This document shows positions 50,881 through 59,894 of a stretch of 64,000 bases of DNA, piece after piece (position 1 is the stretch's first letter; every line of letters starts with the position of its first letter). This stretch comes from Maricaulis alexandrii (GTDB lineage: Bacteria; Pseudomonadota; Alphaproteobacteria; Caulobacterales; Maricaulaceae). Under the pieces are notes generated by a model, which searched no databases, had not been told where the DNA came from, and saw only the letters and a program-made list of their open reading frames with translations. Location: assembly GCF_005871165.1 (NCBI RefSeq), contig NZ_SWKP01000005.1, positions 372,001-436,000 of the forward strand, in the 5' to 3' direction. A program made the position numbers and the translations under genes.

Positions 50881-52389
50881 CTAAAGCGTCACGCCGCCCT
50901 TCCACAGGGCAATTTCACGCTCATCATAAAGCTCGTTGCGGGCATGGCGGCCCGAGGCCGTGTCCAGGATCAGGCGCCAGAGCCGCTCGGCCGCGGCATC
51001 CAGGCTTTCGCCTTCGGCCACTGGGCCGGCATCGAAATCGATCCAGTGCGGCTTGCGATTCGCCAGATCGGAATGGGTCGAGAGTTTCAGCGTGGGCACA
51101 CTGGTCCCAAGGGGCGTGCCGCGTCCGGTCGTGAAAAGGACCATCTGGGTGCCTGCCGCTGCCATGGCTGTTGTCGAGACGGCGTCATTGCCAGGTGCTT
51201 CCAGCAGGCTCACCCCCGTCGTGCGGACCCGGTCACCGTAGTTGAGCACATCGGTGACCGTAGCTGTTCCTGCTTTTTGGACGGCGCCGAGGGATTTCTC
51301 CTCCAGCGTCGTGATGCCGCCGGTGATATTGCCGGGTGAGGGATTGGCGTGGACGACTTCGCCATGGTCCAGGAAATAGCGCTTGAACCGGTTCATCATC
51401 ACACCGATGCGGGACTGGACATCCTCATTGGCCGCCCGCTGCATGAGCAGATGTTCGGCGCCGAACATTTCCGGCACTTCCGTGAGAATGGCGCTGCCGC
51501 CCATCGCCGTCAGACGGTCGGTGATGCGGCCGAGCAGCGGGTTGGCGGTGAGGCCGGAGAACGCGTCGGACCCGCCGCATTTCAGGCCGATGACCAGATC
51601 GGAGACCGGGCAGGCTTCGCGGCGGTCCATGTCGGCCATGTGGCTGGCAATGTCGGACACGGCAGCGATGCCGGCATCCAGTTCATCACCCATGTCCTGG
51701 CAAGCAAAGGCACGCACGCGCAGCGGGTCGGTGTCCGGCATGGCGTCGAGCAGGGCGCGGTACTGGTTGGACTCACACCCCAAGCCGACCAGTAGGACGC
51801 CGCCCGCATTCGGGTTCTGGGCGAGGCCGGCCAGAATGGCCCGGGTCCGTTCCAGATCATCACCCAGCTGCGAACAACCAAACGGGTGGGTGACGGCATG
51901 GACTCCATCGACCCGGCCCCGGACCTGGTTGCTGGCCATGCGGGCAATCCGCTCGGCGATCCGGTTGACGCAACCCACTGTCGCCACGACCCAGATTTCA
52001 TTGCGGATGCCGACGCGGCCGTTGAAGCGGCGATATCCCATGAATTCATCGGCCCGGCCCGGCTTGGTGTTGCGGGTGGGCGTGTCCAGGGCCACGGCAT
52101 AGTCGACCTCACCGGACAGTGCAGAGGCGAGATTGTGGCTGTGGACATGATCGCCCGGTTGGATACGGGCCAGGGCCCGGCCAATCGGTGCGCCGTACTT
52201 GGTCACAGGGGCGCCAGCCGACACGATCGAAAGCGCGAACTTGTGGCCACGCGGGATGTCGGATCGCACGGCCGGAAAGCCGGGACCGGGAATTGTGCCG
52301 GCGGTCAGGGGGGCCAGCGCCACGGCGACATCATCGTCGGGGTGAAGCATGAGGGCCGATTGGACGGCCGTTTTCTCGGCTACGGTCAT
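50881..52389 (-). CDS. uxaA: Altronate dehydratase
   Basis: 502 residues. UxaA dehydrates D-altronate to KDG in galacturonate breakdown. The N-terminal SAF domain (MLHPDDDVAVAL, GHKFALSIVSAGAPVTKYG) is followed by the catalytic part with GRVGIRNEIWVVATVGCVN, HPFGCSQLGDD, GLGCESNQ and GLKCGGSDAFSGLTANPLLG, whose cysteines bind the metal. Length is standard for the full-length enzyme. It is the first gene of the minus-strand operon and has the LacI-type operator at 52418-52431 upstream. The altronate-forming tagaturonate reductase (UxaB) was not seen. Confidence 0.9.
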   Translation of the reverse strand: MTVAEKTAVQSALMLHPDDDVAVALAPLTAGTIPGPGFPAVRSDIPRGHKFALSIVSAGAPVTKYGAPIGRALARIQPGDHVHSHNLASALSGEVDYAVALDTPTRNTKPGRADEFMGYRRFNGRVGIRNEIWVVATVGCVNRIAERIARMASNQVRGRVDGVHAVTHPFGCSQLGDDLERTRAILAGLAQNPNAGGVLLVGLGCESNQYRALLDAMPDTDPLRVRAFACQDMGDELDAGIAAVSDIASHMADMDRREACPVSDLVIGLKCGGSDAFSGLTANPLLGRITDRLTAMGGSAILTEVPEMFGAEHLLMQRAANEDVQSRIGVMMNRFKRYFLDHGEVVHANPSPGNITGGITTLEEKSLGAVQKAGTATVTDVLNYGDRVRTTGVSLLEAPGNDAVSTTAMAAAGTQMVLFTTGRGTPLGTSVPTLKLSTHSDLANRKPHWIDFDAGPVAEGESLDAAAERLWRLILDTASGRHARNELYDEREIALWKGGVTL

Positions 52390-52417
52390 GGGGTCTCTTC
52401 GTCTTTCTGGCCTTGAT

Positions 52418-52431
52418 GGTAACCGGTGTCA
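52418..52431. promoter_or_regulatory. LacI-type operator copy 1 (uxaA side)
   Basis: GGTAACCGGTGTCA with an ACCGGT palindromic core, 29 bases before the uxaA start. The reverse complement of this site, extended to AATGACACCGGTTACC, is repeated exactly upstream of uxaC. The LacI gene at 52551 lies between the two copies. Confidence 0.65.
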
Positions 52432-52550
52432 TTTTTTGGACAAGTGGGAAAATTCACGCGCAGGGTCCAAGCGCTCTAAAAGCATGACAAGCAAGGAAAT
52501 GTCCTATAGGAGACATTTTTCGTGTTAACGCGAACGGGGGATGGTCGCGG

Positions 52551-53636
52551 ATGTCGGACGAGGAAAATCCGGAACAGTCGGAGCCGAAATCGTCTCTGCG
52601 CGACGAGTTCCGAAACCGCCGCCCCACGATCAATGATGTCGCTCGCCTGACCGGGGTCTCCAAGAAGACGGTGTCCCGGGTGATCAACAAATCGCCGGCG
52701 GTGCGCGAAGACACGCGCGAAGCCATTCTCCGCGTGATGCACGAAATAGGCTATGCACCGGATCCGCAGGCGCGTGGTCTGGCCTTCCGCCGGTCCTTCC
52801 TGGTCGGCATGATCTATGACAACCCCAACCCGCAATATGTCGTGAACATGCAGCAGGGCCTGCTGGACGGTATACGTGGCACCGGGTTCGAGCTGGTGGT
52901 GCATCCGTGCGACCGGGCCAGCGAGACCTTCCTCACCGATCTGCGCAATTTCGTGGAACGCCAGAAACTCTATGGCGTCGTGCTGACTCCGTCCGTATCG
53001 GAAGATGAGCGCATCCCGCCGGTCCTGCGAGAGATCGGTTGCGAATTCATCCGCATTGCCTCGGTCTCGCTGGACGAGCCCGAGCACATGATTGTCACGC
53101 GCGACCATTTGGGCGGTGAAGCGGCCGGGCGTCATCTGGCGGAGTTGGGACACAAGCGGGTCGGCTTCATTTCCGGTCGACCAACCTTCCGGTCCTCGCA
53201 TGAACGCCGGCGCGGTTTCGAGGCCGGTTTGGCCAGTGCCGGTGTGACGCTGGACGAGGCCAATGTGGCCCAGGGCGCCTACACGTTCGAGTCCGGATAT
53301 GACTGCGCACGGGAACTGCTGAGCCGGGTGGACCGGCCGACGGGCATTTTTGCGGCCAATGATGAAATGGCGGCCGGCGTCCTGCAGGCGGCTCGGTCGC
53401 TGGATATCCCGGTCCCTGCGGAACTCTCCGTTGTGGGTTATGACAATTTCCAGCTGGCGGAGCGTCTCTGGCCGCGACTGACCACGGTGAACACGCCGAC
53501 GCGGGAAGTCGGGCGCCGGGCGTCGACAAAGCTGATCAACCAGTTCAATGCGGCCGAGATCGACACGGATGATGATCGCGCCAAGCCCAGCCTGGTGATC
53601 CGGGAAAGTTCCGCGCCGCCTCCCGCCGTTTCCTGA
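52551..53636 (+). CDS. LacI family regulator of the hexuronate locus
   Basis: 361 residues: helix-turn-helix TINDVARLTGVSKKTVSRVIN (about 24-44), hinge with PQARGLAFRRS, and an effector domain (SFLVGMIYDNPNPQYVVNMQQG, GIFAANDEMAAGV, VVGYDNF). It is divergent from uxaA and followed by uxaC, with matching operator copies in both promoter gaps, so it very likely represses both units until a uronate intermediate or KDG binds. The upstream gap also has the palindrome TCCTATAGGA at 52502-52511. Confidence 0.85.
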   Translation: MSDEENPEQSEPKSSLRDEFRNRRPTINDVARLTGVSKKTVSRVINKSPAVREDTREAILRVMHEIGYAPDPQARGLAFRRSFLVGMIYDNPNPQYVVNMQQGLLDGIRGTGFELVVHPCDRASETFLTDLRNFVERQKLYGVVLTPSVSEDERIPPVLREIGCEFIRIASVSLDEPEHMIVTRDHLGGEAAGRHLAELGHKRVGFISGRPTFRSSHERRRGFEAGLASAGVTLDEANVAQGAYTFESGYDCARELLSRVDRPTGIFAANDEMAAGVLQAARSLDIPVPAELSVVGYDNFQLAERLWPRLTTVNTPTREVGRRASTKLINQFNAAEIDTDDDRAKPSLVIRESSAPPPAVS

Positions 53637-53692
53637 ACCCTTAGATCGGACAGCCGGTCCGGATTCATGACGGGACCGGTTGATGTTCGAAA

Positions 53693-53706
53693 TGACACCG
53701 GTTACC
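53693..53706. promoter_or_regulatory. LacI-type operator copy 2 (uxaC side)
   Basis: TGACACCGGTTACC, the exact reverse complement of the site at 52418-52431; identity extends two bases further on the 5' side. It lies 36 bases before the uxaC ATG at 53743. Because it sits inside the longer possible reading from 53680, it also argues for the shorter start. Confidence 0.65.
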
Positions 53707-53742
53707 TTCCGGCCAGGATTTAGCCAGAAACGGTCCGTTTCA

Positions 53743-55167
53743 ATGCCTGCAACCCCGCAGCTTCATGAAGACCGGTTATTCCCGGCCGACCCGGCGACCC
53801 GTGCCATTGCGCGGAGCCTGTATGCGGGCGTGAAATCCCTGCCGATCATTTCGCCCCATGGTCATACGGACCCGCGCTGGTTCTCCGGGAATGAAGCCTT
53901 CGACAGTCCCGCCGATCTGTTTCTGGCCCCGGACCATTATTTGTACCGCATGCTTTACAGCCAGGGGATAAGCCTCGATGCGCTGGGGGTTCCATCCAAG
54001 GCCGGCAAGCCGGATTGCGACCCTCGCGAGGCCTGGCGCCTGTTCGCCCGGCATTTCTACCTGTTCCGCGGAACCCCCTCTGCCATGTGGATGAATCACG
54101 TGCTGGGCGATGTGTTCGGAATTGGCGAGCGGCTCAATGAAGACACGGCAGACGCCATCTATGATGCCATCGATGCGGCACTGAAGACCGAGGGCTTCCG
54201 TCCGCGCGCCCTGTTTGACCGGTTCAATATTGAGCTGTTGGCGACAACGGAATCGCCGACCGACACACTTGACCACCATCATGCCATTGCGAGCAGCGGT
54301 TGGTCGGGGCGTGTGGTCACGGCCTATCGGCCGGACCCGGTCGTGGATGCGGATCACGAGGATTTCCGCGCGGCGCTGGAACAGTTCGGCGATGTGACGG
54401 GCGAAGACACCTTCACTTGGCGGGGCTATCTGGCCGCGCACCGTCAACGCCGGGTCGACTTCATGGCCGCCGGGGCCACTTCGACGGACCATGGTCATCC
54501 CACGGCGGCGACGGCGGACCTGGATCCGGGCGAGGCAGAAGTTCTGTTCGACCGCATCGTGTCAGGCAAGGCCGGGGCGGGGGATGCGGAGTTGTTCCGG
54601 GCCCAAATGTTGACCGAAATGGCGGCGATGAGCCTGGAAGACGGGTTGGTCATGCAGATCCATCCCGGCTCCTTCCGCAATCACAATGCCGCCCTGTTCG
54701 CCTCCCACGGCCGCGACAAGGGCGCCGACATTCCGGCGCGCACGGACTATGTCCATGCACTGAAACCCTTGCTGAACCGGTTCGGCAATGAACGCGGTCT
54801 CGATATCATCCTCTTCACCCTGGACGAGACCAGCTACACGCGTGAACTCGCGCCGCTGGCGGGTCACTACCCGGTCCTGAAACTGGGCCCGGCCTGGTGG
54901 TTCCATGACAGTCCGGAAGGCATGATGCGTTTCCGCAAGCAGACCACGGAAACAGCCGGCTTCTACAACACGGTCGGGTTCAATGATGACACCCGCGCCT
55001 TCCTATCAATTCCGGCCCGGCACGACATGGCCCGGAGGGTGGATTGCGCCTTCCTGGCCGGACTGGTCGCGGAGCACCGTCTTACCGAAGACGAAGCCGC
55101 CGACCTCGCCACCGACCTCGCCTACACTCTGGCGAAAAAAGCCTACAAACTCGACGCTGCAAACTGA
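53743..55167 (+). CDS. uxaC: Glucuronate/galacturonate isomerase
   Basis: 474 residues. UxaC converts glucuronate to fructuronate and galacturonate to tagaturonate. Metal-site motif SPHGHTDPRWF near the N terminus, FDRFNIELLATTESPTDTLDHH in the middle and GPAWWFHDSPEGMMRFR toward the C terminus are diagnostic. The start at 53743 gives the usual length and leaves the operator outside the gene. It leads a three-gene unit with the RpiB-like isomerase and kduD. Confidence 0.92.
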   Translation: MPATPQLHEDRLFPADPATRAIARSLYAGVKSLPIISPHGHTDPRWFSGNEAFDSPADLFLAPDHYLYRMLYSQGISLDALGVPSKAGKPDCDPREAWRLFARHFYLFRGTPSAMWMNHVLGDVFGIGERLNEDTADAIYDAIDAALKTEGFRPRALFDRFNIELLATTESPTDTLDHHHAIASSGWSGRVVTAYRPDPVVDADHEDFRAALEQFGDVTGEDTFTWRGYLAAHRQRRVDFMAAGATSTDHGHPTAATADLDPGEAEVLFDRIVSGKAGAGDAELFRAQMLTEMAAMSLEDGLVMQIHPGSFRNHNAALFASHGRDKGADIPARTDYVHALKPLLNRFGNERGLDIILFTLDETSYTRELAPLAGHYPVLKLGPAWWFHDSPEGMMRFRKQTTETAGFYNTVGFNDDTRAFLSIPARHDMARRVDCAFLAGLVAEHRLTEDEAADLATDLAYTLAKKAYKLDAAN

Positions 55168-55181
55168 GACAGGATACTCCC

Positions 55182-55820
55182 ATGAAGATCGCGCTCATCA
55201 TCGAAAACAGCCAGGCCGCCAAAAGCGACATCGTCCATGACGCCCTGAAAACCGTGGTCGAACCGCTGGGCCATGAAGTCCACCACTACGGCATGTACAC
55301 GCCGGACGACAAAGCCTCCCTGACCTATGTCATGAACGGCCTGCTGACCGGCCTCCTGATCAATTCCAAGGCTGCCGATTTCGTGGTCACGGGCTGTGGC
55401 ACGGGGATGGGTTCCAACCTCGCCGCCAACTCCATGCCGAACGTGTTCTGCGGCCTCGTCATCGATCCGACCGATGCTTTCCTGTTCGGCCAGATCAATG
55501 CCGGCAATGCCATCTCCATGCCCTACGCCAAGGGCTTCGGCTGGGCTGCCGAGCTGAACCTGCAGGACTGCTACCGCAAGATCTTCGAATACAAGGCCGG
55601 CGAAGGCTATCCCAAGGAGCGCGCCGAGATCATGGCGAAGAACCGCGGCATCCTTTCCGAGCTCAAGGCTGTGACCTGCCATGACATGCTGACGGTCCTC
55701 AAGACGGTCGACCAGGACCTGCTCAAGGCCTCCATCGCGGGTGAGAAGTTCCAGGAATACTTCTTCGCCAACTGCCAGGACGAGGCGATCGCCGACTATA
55801 TCCGCGGCGTGCTGGCTTAA
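55182..55820 (+). CDS. RpiB/LacAB-family sugar isomerase, probable 4-deoxy-5-hexosulose-uronate isomerase (DhuI-like)
   Basis: 212 residues, longer than ordinary RpiB (about 150). FVVTGCGTGMGSNLAANSMP with Cys72 is the RpiB active-site segment; GQINAGNAISMPYAKGFG and the C-terminal extension match longer RpiB-like isomerases. In streptococcal glycosaminoglycan loci a protein of this family and size (DhuI) isomerises 4-deoxy-L-threo-5-hexosulose uronate and is paired with an SDR reductase (DhuD). Here the next gene is kduD, which uses the product of that reaction, and no KduI is present. I therefore infer the DhuI/KduI role. The start is the ATG at 55182. Confidence 0.75.
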   Translation: MKIALIIENSQAAKSDIVHDALKTVVEPLGHEVHHYGMYTPDDKASLTYVMNGLLTGLLINSKAADFVVTGCGTGMGSNLAANSMPNVFCGLVIDPTDAFLFGQINAGNAISMPYAKGFGWAAELNLQDCYRKIFEYKAGEGYPKERAEIMAKNRGILSELKAVTCHDMLTVLKTVDQDLLKASIAGEKFQEYFFANCQDEAIADYIRGVLA

Positions 55821-55861
55821 GCGGCACGAACAGGCGCCGAGAGGCTGAAACGGAGACATTC

Positions 55862-56617
55862 ATGAGCAATCCATTCAACCTTGAAGGCAAGGTGGCCCTG
55901 GTGACTGGCGGCAATACGGGGCTGGGCCAGGGCATGGCTGTGGCGCTGGCGGAAGCCGGTGCCGACATCGTCGTGGCCGGTCGCTCCAGCGCGGCTGACA
56001 CGGGCAAGGCTGTCGAGGCGTTGGGCCGTCGCTTCTTCGAAGTGAAGGCTGACTTTTCCGATCCGTCCTGCGTCGACGGTGTGGTCGCGGAGACGGTCGA
56101 GAAGGCGGGCTCCATCGACATTCTCGTCAACAATGCCGGCATCATCCGCCGCAATGACGCGATCGATTTCACCGAAGACGACTGGGACAGCGTCATGGAC
56201 GTGAATATCAAGTCGGCCTTCTTCCTGTGCCAGGCCGCGGCCAAGCGGATGATCCCGGCCGGCGGCGGCAAGATCATCAATATCGCGTCCATGCTGTCCT
56301 TCCAGGGCGGTATCCGGGTGGCCTCCTACACCTCGTCCAAGAGCGCGATCGCCGGTCTGACCAAGCTGCTGGCGAATGAGTGGGCCGCCAAGGGCATCAA
56401 TGTGAATGCCATTGCGCCCGGCTATTTCGCCACCAACAACACGGCGGCCCTGCAGGCGGATGAGGATCGCAACAAGCAAATCCTAGAGCGAATCCCGGCC
56501 GGGCGCTGGGGCGATCCCAAGGATCTGGGCGGCGCTGCCGTCTTCCTGGCGTCTTCGGCTGCCGATTATGTCCAGGGCACGGTTCTGGCCGTCGATGGCG
56601 GCTGGCTGGCCCGCTAG
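55862..56617 (+). CDS. kduD: 2-dehydro-3-deoxy-D-gluconate 5-dehydrogenase
   Basis: A 251-residue short-chain dehydrogenase. Cofactor site VTGGNTGLGQGMA, structural NNAG in ILVNNAGIIRRNDAIDF, catalytic Ser in NIASMLSFQGG and YxxxK in ASYTSSKSAIAG. The IRRNDAIDF and LSFQGGIRVASYT stretches are typical of KduD, which reduces 3-deoxy-D-glycero-2,5-hexodiulosonate to KDG. It starts 41 bases after the RpiB-like gene and is followed by a clear terminator. Confidence 0.87.
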   Translation: MSNPFNLEGKVALVTGGNTGLGQGMAVALAEAGADIVVAGRSSAADTGKAVEALGRRFFEVKADFSDPSCVDGVVAETVEKAGSIDILVNNAGIIRRNDAIDFTEDDWDSVMDVNIKSAFFLCQAAAKRMIPAGGGKIINIASMLSFQGGIRVASYTSSKSAIAGLTKLLANEWAAKGINVNAIAPGYFATNNTAALQADEDRNKQILERIPAGRWGDPKDLGGAAVFLASSAADYVQGTVLAVDGGWLAR

Positions 56618-56643
56618 ACGCAAACAGCTTTCTTTCCCCTGAT

Positions 56644-56675
56644 GGCCGGGCAGGTTTCCTGTCCGGCCTCTTTTT
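56644..56675 (+). terminator. Rho-independent terminator after kduD
   Basis: A 10-bp stem GGCCGGGCAG/CTGTCCGGCC with one G-T pair, a 5-base loop and tail TCTTTTT. The T run overlaps the end of the convergent oxidoreductase gene. Confidence 0.88.
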
Positions 56676-58305
56676 ACCGGCGCCAGCGCTTTCCGAAATC
56701 ACGCAGGATTTCCCGCGCGGCATTGTGGCCGGGCGCGCCCGTCACCCCACCGCCGGGATGGGTGCCGGCACCGCATTGGTAGAGCCCCTTGATGGGCGAG
56801 CGGTGGTCGGCATGGCCGAGCACGGGGCGGGCCGAGAAGAGCTGGTCCAGGCTGAGAGCCCCGTGGAAAATGTCCCCGCCGACCAGGCCAAATTTGCGTT
56901 CCAAGTCCTTGGGCGAGTGGATCTGGCGGCCCAGAACCAGGTCCCGGAAGCCCGGCGCCCAATGATCCACCGTGTCGATCATCAGGTCGGCCACCTCTTC
57001 GCGATGATCATCCCAATCCCGGCCATCGGGCAGTTCTGGCGCGACATGCTGGCAGAACAGGCTGGCGACGTGCTGCCCTGGCGGGGCGAGGGTGTCGTCC
57101 AGGGTCGAGGGGATGAGCATTTCGATGATGGGCTCGCGCGACCAGCCATCGCGCCGCGCGTCGAGCCAGGCGCGGTCCATATAGTCAAGGCTGGGCCCGA
57201 TGATGATGCCGGCAGTGAGGTGGTCTCCCGGTTCCGGCTTGCAGGTGAAGCGGGGCAGGTCCCTGAGGGCGAGATTCATCCGGAAAGTACCGGACCCGCA
57301 ACGGTAGTGGTCGATCCGTTCGCGGAAATCCTCCGGCAGGTCGCCCGGGTCCACCAGGCCGGAAAAGAGGAGTTTCGGATTCAGGTTGGACACGACCGCC
57401 CGTGCGGACAGCGTGGAGCCGTCTTCCAGAGTGACGCCGCAGGCGCGCCCTTTTTCGGTCAGGACTTCACGCACAGGGGCGTCGGTCCTGAGAGTGACGC
57501 CAGCCTCGCGGCAGGCGGCAGCCATGGCCTGGGTAACGGCACCCATTCCGCCGATGGCATGTCCCCAGGCGCCCTTCTTGCCATTCACCTCACCAAACAG
57601 ATGGTGCAGCAGGACATAGGCGCTGCCGGGCGTGTAGGGGCTCGCATAATTGCCGACGATACTGTCAAAGCCGAACAGGGCCTTGATGGGCGCGCTCTCG
57701 AACCAGCCGTCCAGCCAGTCGCCGGCGGATTTGGAGAACAGGTCCAGCAGGTCGCGCTTGGCGGTCATGGAGAGGCCGCCCAGTTTCGAGCCCAGCCCGG
57801 CGGTCTTGAGCAGGTCGGGCAGGGCGCGGGCCCATCCGCCTTCGTGCAGATTGGGCGGGCTCTCCAGGACGAGGCGGCGCAGCGTGTCCGCAACGGCCTC
57901 AAGGCGTGCCTCATAGTCGGCCAGGCGTTCGGCGTCGCGGGCTGAAAAGCGGGCCACTTCCGACCGGGTCAGTCCCTCGCCAGCCAGCAGGTAATCCTCC
58001 TCCAGCGGCAGGAAATTGCCGACCTTTCGCTCCACGATTTTCAGCCCGTGCCGGGCCAGATCGAGATCGGCGATGACTTGCGGATTGAGCAGGGAAACCG
58101 TGTAGGCGGCGACGGAGTTTCTGAAGCCGGGATGGAATTCCTCGGTCACGGCGGCGCCGCCGAGAACCGGTCGCTTTTCCAGCAGCGTGACCGAGAGGCC
58201 GGCCTTGGCCAGATAGGCCGCGCAGACGAGGCCATTATGGCCGCCGCCGATGAGGATGATGTCGGTGTCGACCGCCTGACGGGCGGTCCTGAACGGGGTT
58301 GTCAT
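56674..58305 (-). CDS. FAD-dependent oxidoreductase, PYROXD2/phytoene dehydrogenase-like
   Basis: About 543 residues. FAD fold DIILIGGGHNGLVCAAYLAKAG and LLEKRPVLGGAAVTEEFHPGFRNS match the CrtI-like PYROXD2 group; the C-terminal GLYQCGAGTHPGGGVTGAPGHNAA is the second FAD motif. Substrates of this bacterial group are not established; desaturation or oxidation of hydrophobic compounds is typical of the wider family. The ATG at 58305 has GGGAGA upstream and is preferred over 58341. It lies downstream of the acyl-CoA ligase and TetR genes on the same strand. Confidence 0.82.
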   Translation of the reverse strand: MTTPFRTARQAVDTDIILIGGGHNGLVCAAYLAKAGLSVTLLEKRPVLGGAAVTEEFHPGFRNSVAAYTVSLLNPQVIADLDLARHGLKIVERKVGNFLPLEEDYLLAGEGLTRSEVARFSARDAERLADYEARLEAVADTLRRLVLESPPNLHEGGWARALPDLLKTAGLGSKLGGLSMTAKRDLLDLFSKSAGDWLDGWFESAPIKALFGFDSIVGNYASPYTPGSAYVLLHHLFGEVNGKKGAWGHAIGGMGAVTQAMAAACREAGVTLRTDAPVREVLTEKGRACGVTLEDGSTLSARAVVSNLNPKLLFSGLVDPGDLPEDFRERIDHYRCGSGTFRMNLALRDLPRFTCKPEPGDHLTAGIIIGPSLDYMDRAWLDARRDGWSREPIIEMLIPSTLDDTLAPPGQHVASLFCQHVAPELPDGRDWDDHREEVADLMIDTVDHWAPGFRDLVLGRQIHSPKDLERKFGLVGGDIFHGALSLDQLFSARPVLGHADHRSPIKGLYQCGAGTHPGGGVTGAPGHNAAREILRDFGKRWRR

Positions 58306-58364
58306 GGTCTCCCAGTGTCCACAGGAGCGCGAATAAGGCAATCAACCCAAGCGTTTGGGCGCCG

Positions 58365-59876
58365 CTACTCCGACCGGCTGGCCGTTTGGGGCAAGGGCAG
58401 AAGGTGTTTGCGGACCTTGCCGGCCGAAGTGCGGGGCAGGTCGTCACAGATCAGCACGTGCCGCGGAATCTTGTAGCTCGCCAATCGGTCGCGACACCAG
58501 CGCGTGACCTGGTCGCTGGTCAGACCGGAGCCGGGCCGGATACGGAGATAGGCACAGCCGACCTCACCCCATTTGGCGTCTTCGATCCCGCGCACGGCGG
58601 CTTCCAGAATGTCGGGATGGGATTCGAGAACCTGTTCGACCTCGATCGGATACACATTCTCGCCACCGGAGATGTACATCTCCTTGATCCGGCCTACGAC
58701 ATAGCCGTGCCCGTCGGCGTCGATACGGCCGAGATCGCCGCTGCGCAGCCAGCCATCCTGGGTGAAGAGGGCGGCGGTTTCGGCCGGGCGTTGCCAATAG
58801 CCCGGCGTCAGGCCGGGGCCGAAGAACTGGACTTCCCCAACTTCGCCCGGCGGGAGGATGGTGCCGTCCGGTGCGGCGATGCGGGCATCGACAAGGAGCT
58901 GGGTCTTGCCGACCGAGCCGATATGGTCGAGCGCGTCTGCCGGATCGGCGAGAAAGGCCGTGGGGCCGGTTTCCGTCATGCCGAACCCATTGCACAGCCG
59001 GGCGCCACGTTCCGCAAAGGCGGTCACGATGGCATCCGGCAAGGGCGCCCCGCCGCTGGCCCAGTGGCGGGTCCGGTTCAGATCGGTCGCGGCAAAGTCC
59101 GGGTGCAGGATCAGTTCGCGGAACACGGAGGGTACGGCGAGAAGGATGTCGAGCTCGCCGGACTGGACCAGGGCGAGAAGCGGGCCCGGGTCGAAGCCGG
59201 GGAGAATGTGCACCCGTCCGCCGGCGATCAGGGTCGGCAGGGTGTGCAGATTGATGCCGGCCGTATGGAAGAGCGGCAGGAAGTTCAGCGTGGAATCGTG
59301 GGCGGACAGACCGGTCGCCTGGGTGATGTTGAGATAGTTCACCATCGCCATGCGGTAGGTCTGGATCACGCCCTTGGGGCGGCCCGTCGTGCCGGATGTG
59401 TAGATGAGATACCAGGTCTCGTCCCCGGGCCAGGCCGGGCGGCCGGGGTGTGGATCGGCAGTATCGCGACCGGTCGGGTAGGCTTCTTCCAGGTCGACCA
59501 GCCGGGTTTCACTGCCGGCTACGGCCTGTTCGGCCAGGGCGCGATCCTCCTGGCCGGTCAGGCAAAGGCGGGGCGTGCAGTCCTCAATCAGCTCTCGCAG
59601 CTCGCGGCCGGTCATCCGCCAGTTCAGAGGCACCAGGATGGCGCCCAGCTTGGCGCAGGCGAAGAGAAGCTCGAAAAACTCGATCCGGTTCCGGCACAGG
59701 ACCCCGATCCGGTCGCCGGGGCGGATGCCCTCGCTGGCCAGGAAGCCGGCCGCCTTGCGGCTGTTTTCGTCCAGTTGGGCATAGGTCAGGGCCCGCCCGG
59801 TTGGCACATCGTGCAAGGCGGTCCGCCGGGGGGTCAGCACCGCTCGGCGCGCGGTAATGTCGGTGATGATGTCCAT
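58365..59876 (-). CDS. AMP-forming acyl-CoA synthetase
   Basis: 503 residues of the ANL adenylating family. The phosphate loop is YTSGTTGRPKGV; GFGMTETGP, GYWQRPAETAALF and LRSGDLGRIDADGHGYVVGRIKEMYISGGENVYPIEVE follow in order, and the late catalytic Lys is in RTSAGKVRKHLL. It activates a carboxylic acid, probably a medium/long-chain or aryl acid, to its CoA ester. It is 18 bases after the TetR gene stop, so they form one unit. Confidence 0.87.
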   Translation of the reverse strand: MDIITDITARRAVLTPRRTALHDVPTGRALTYAQLDENSRKAAGFLASEGIRPGDRIGVLCRNRIEFFELLFACAKLGAILVPLNWRMTGRELRELIEDCTPRLCLTGQEDRALAEQAVAGSETRLVDLEEAYPTGRDTADPHPGRPAWPGDETWYLIYTSGTTGRPKGVIQTYRMAMVNYLNITQATGLSAHDSTLNFLPLFHTAGINLHTLPTLIAGGRVHILPGFDPGPLLALVQSGELDILLAVPSVFRELILHPDFAATDLNRTRHWASGGAPLPDAIVTAFAERGARLCNGFGMTETGPTAFLADPADALDHIGSVGKTQLLVDARIAAPDGTILPPGEVGEVQFFGPGLTPGYWQRPAETAALFTQDGWLRSGDLGRIDADGHGYVVGRIKEMYISGGENVYPIEVEQVLESHPDILEAAVRGIEDAKWGEVGCAYLRIRPGSGLTSDQVTRWCRDRLASYKIPRHVLICDDLPRTSAGKVRKHLLPLPQTASRSE

Positions 59877-59894
59877 CGCCTTGCCGTTCGCGCG

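Noticed and set aside
53680-53742. Longer N terminus for uxaC starting at 53680
   Set aside because: It would place the operator inside the coding region and exceed the usual protein length; the ATG at 53743 fits better.
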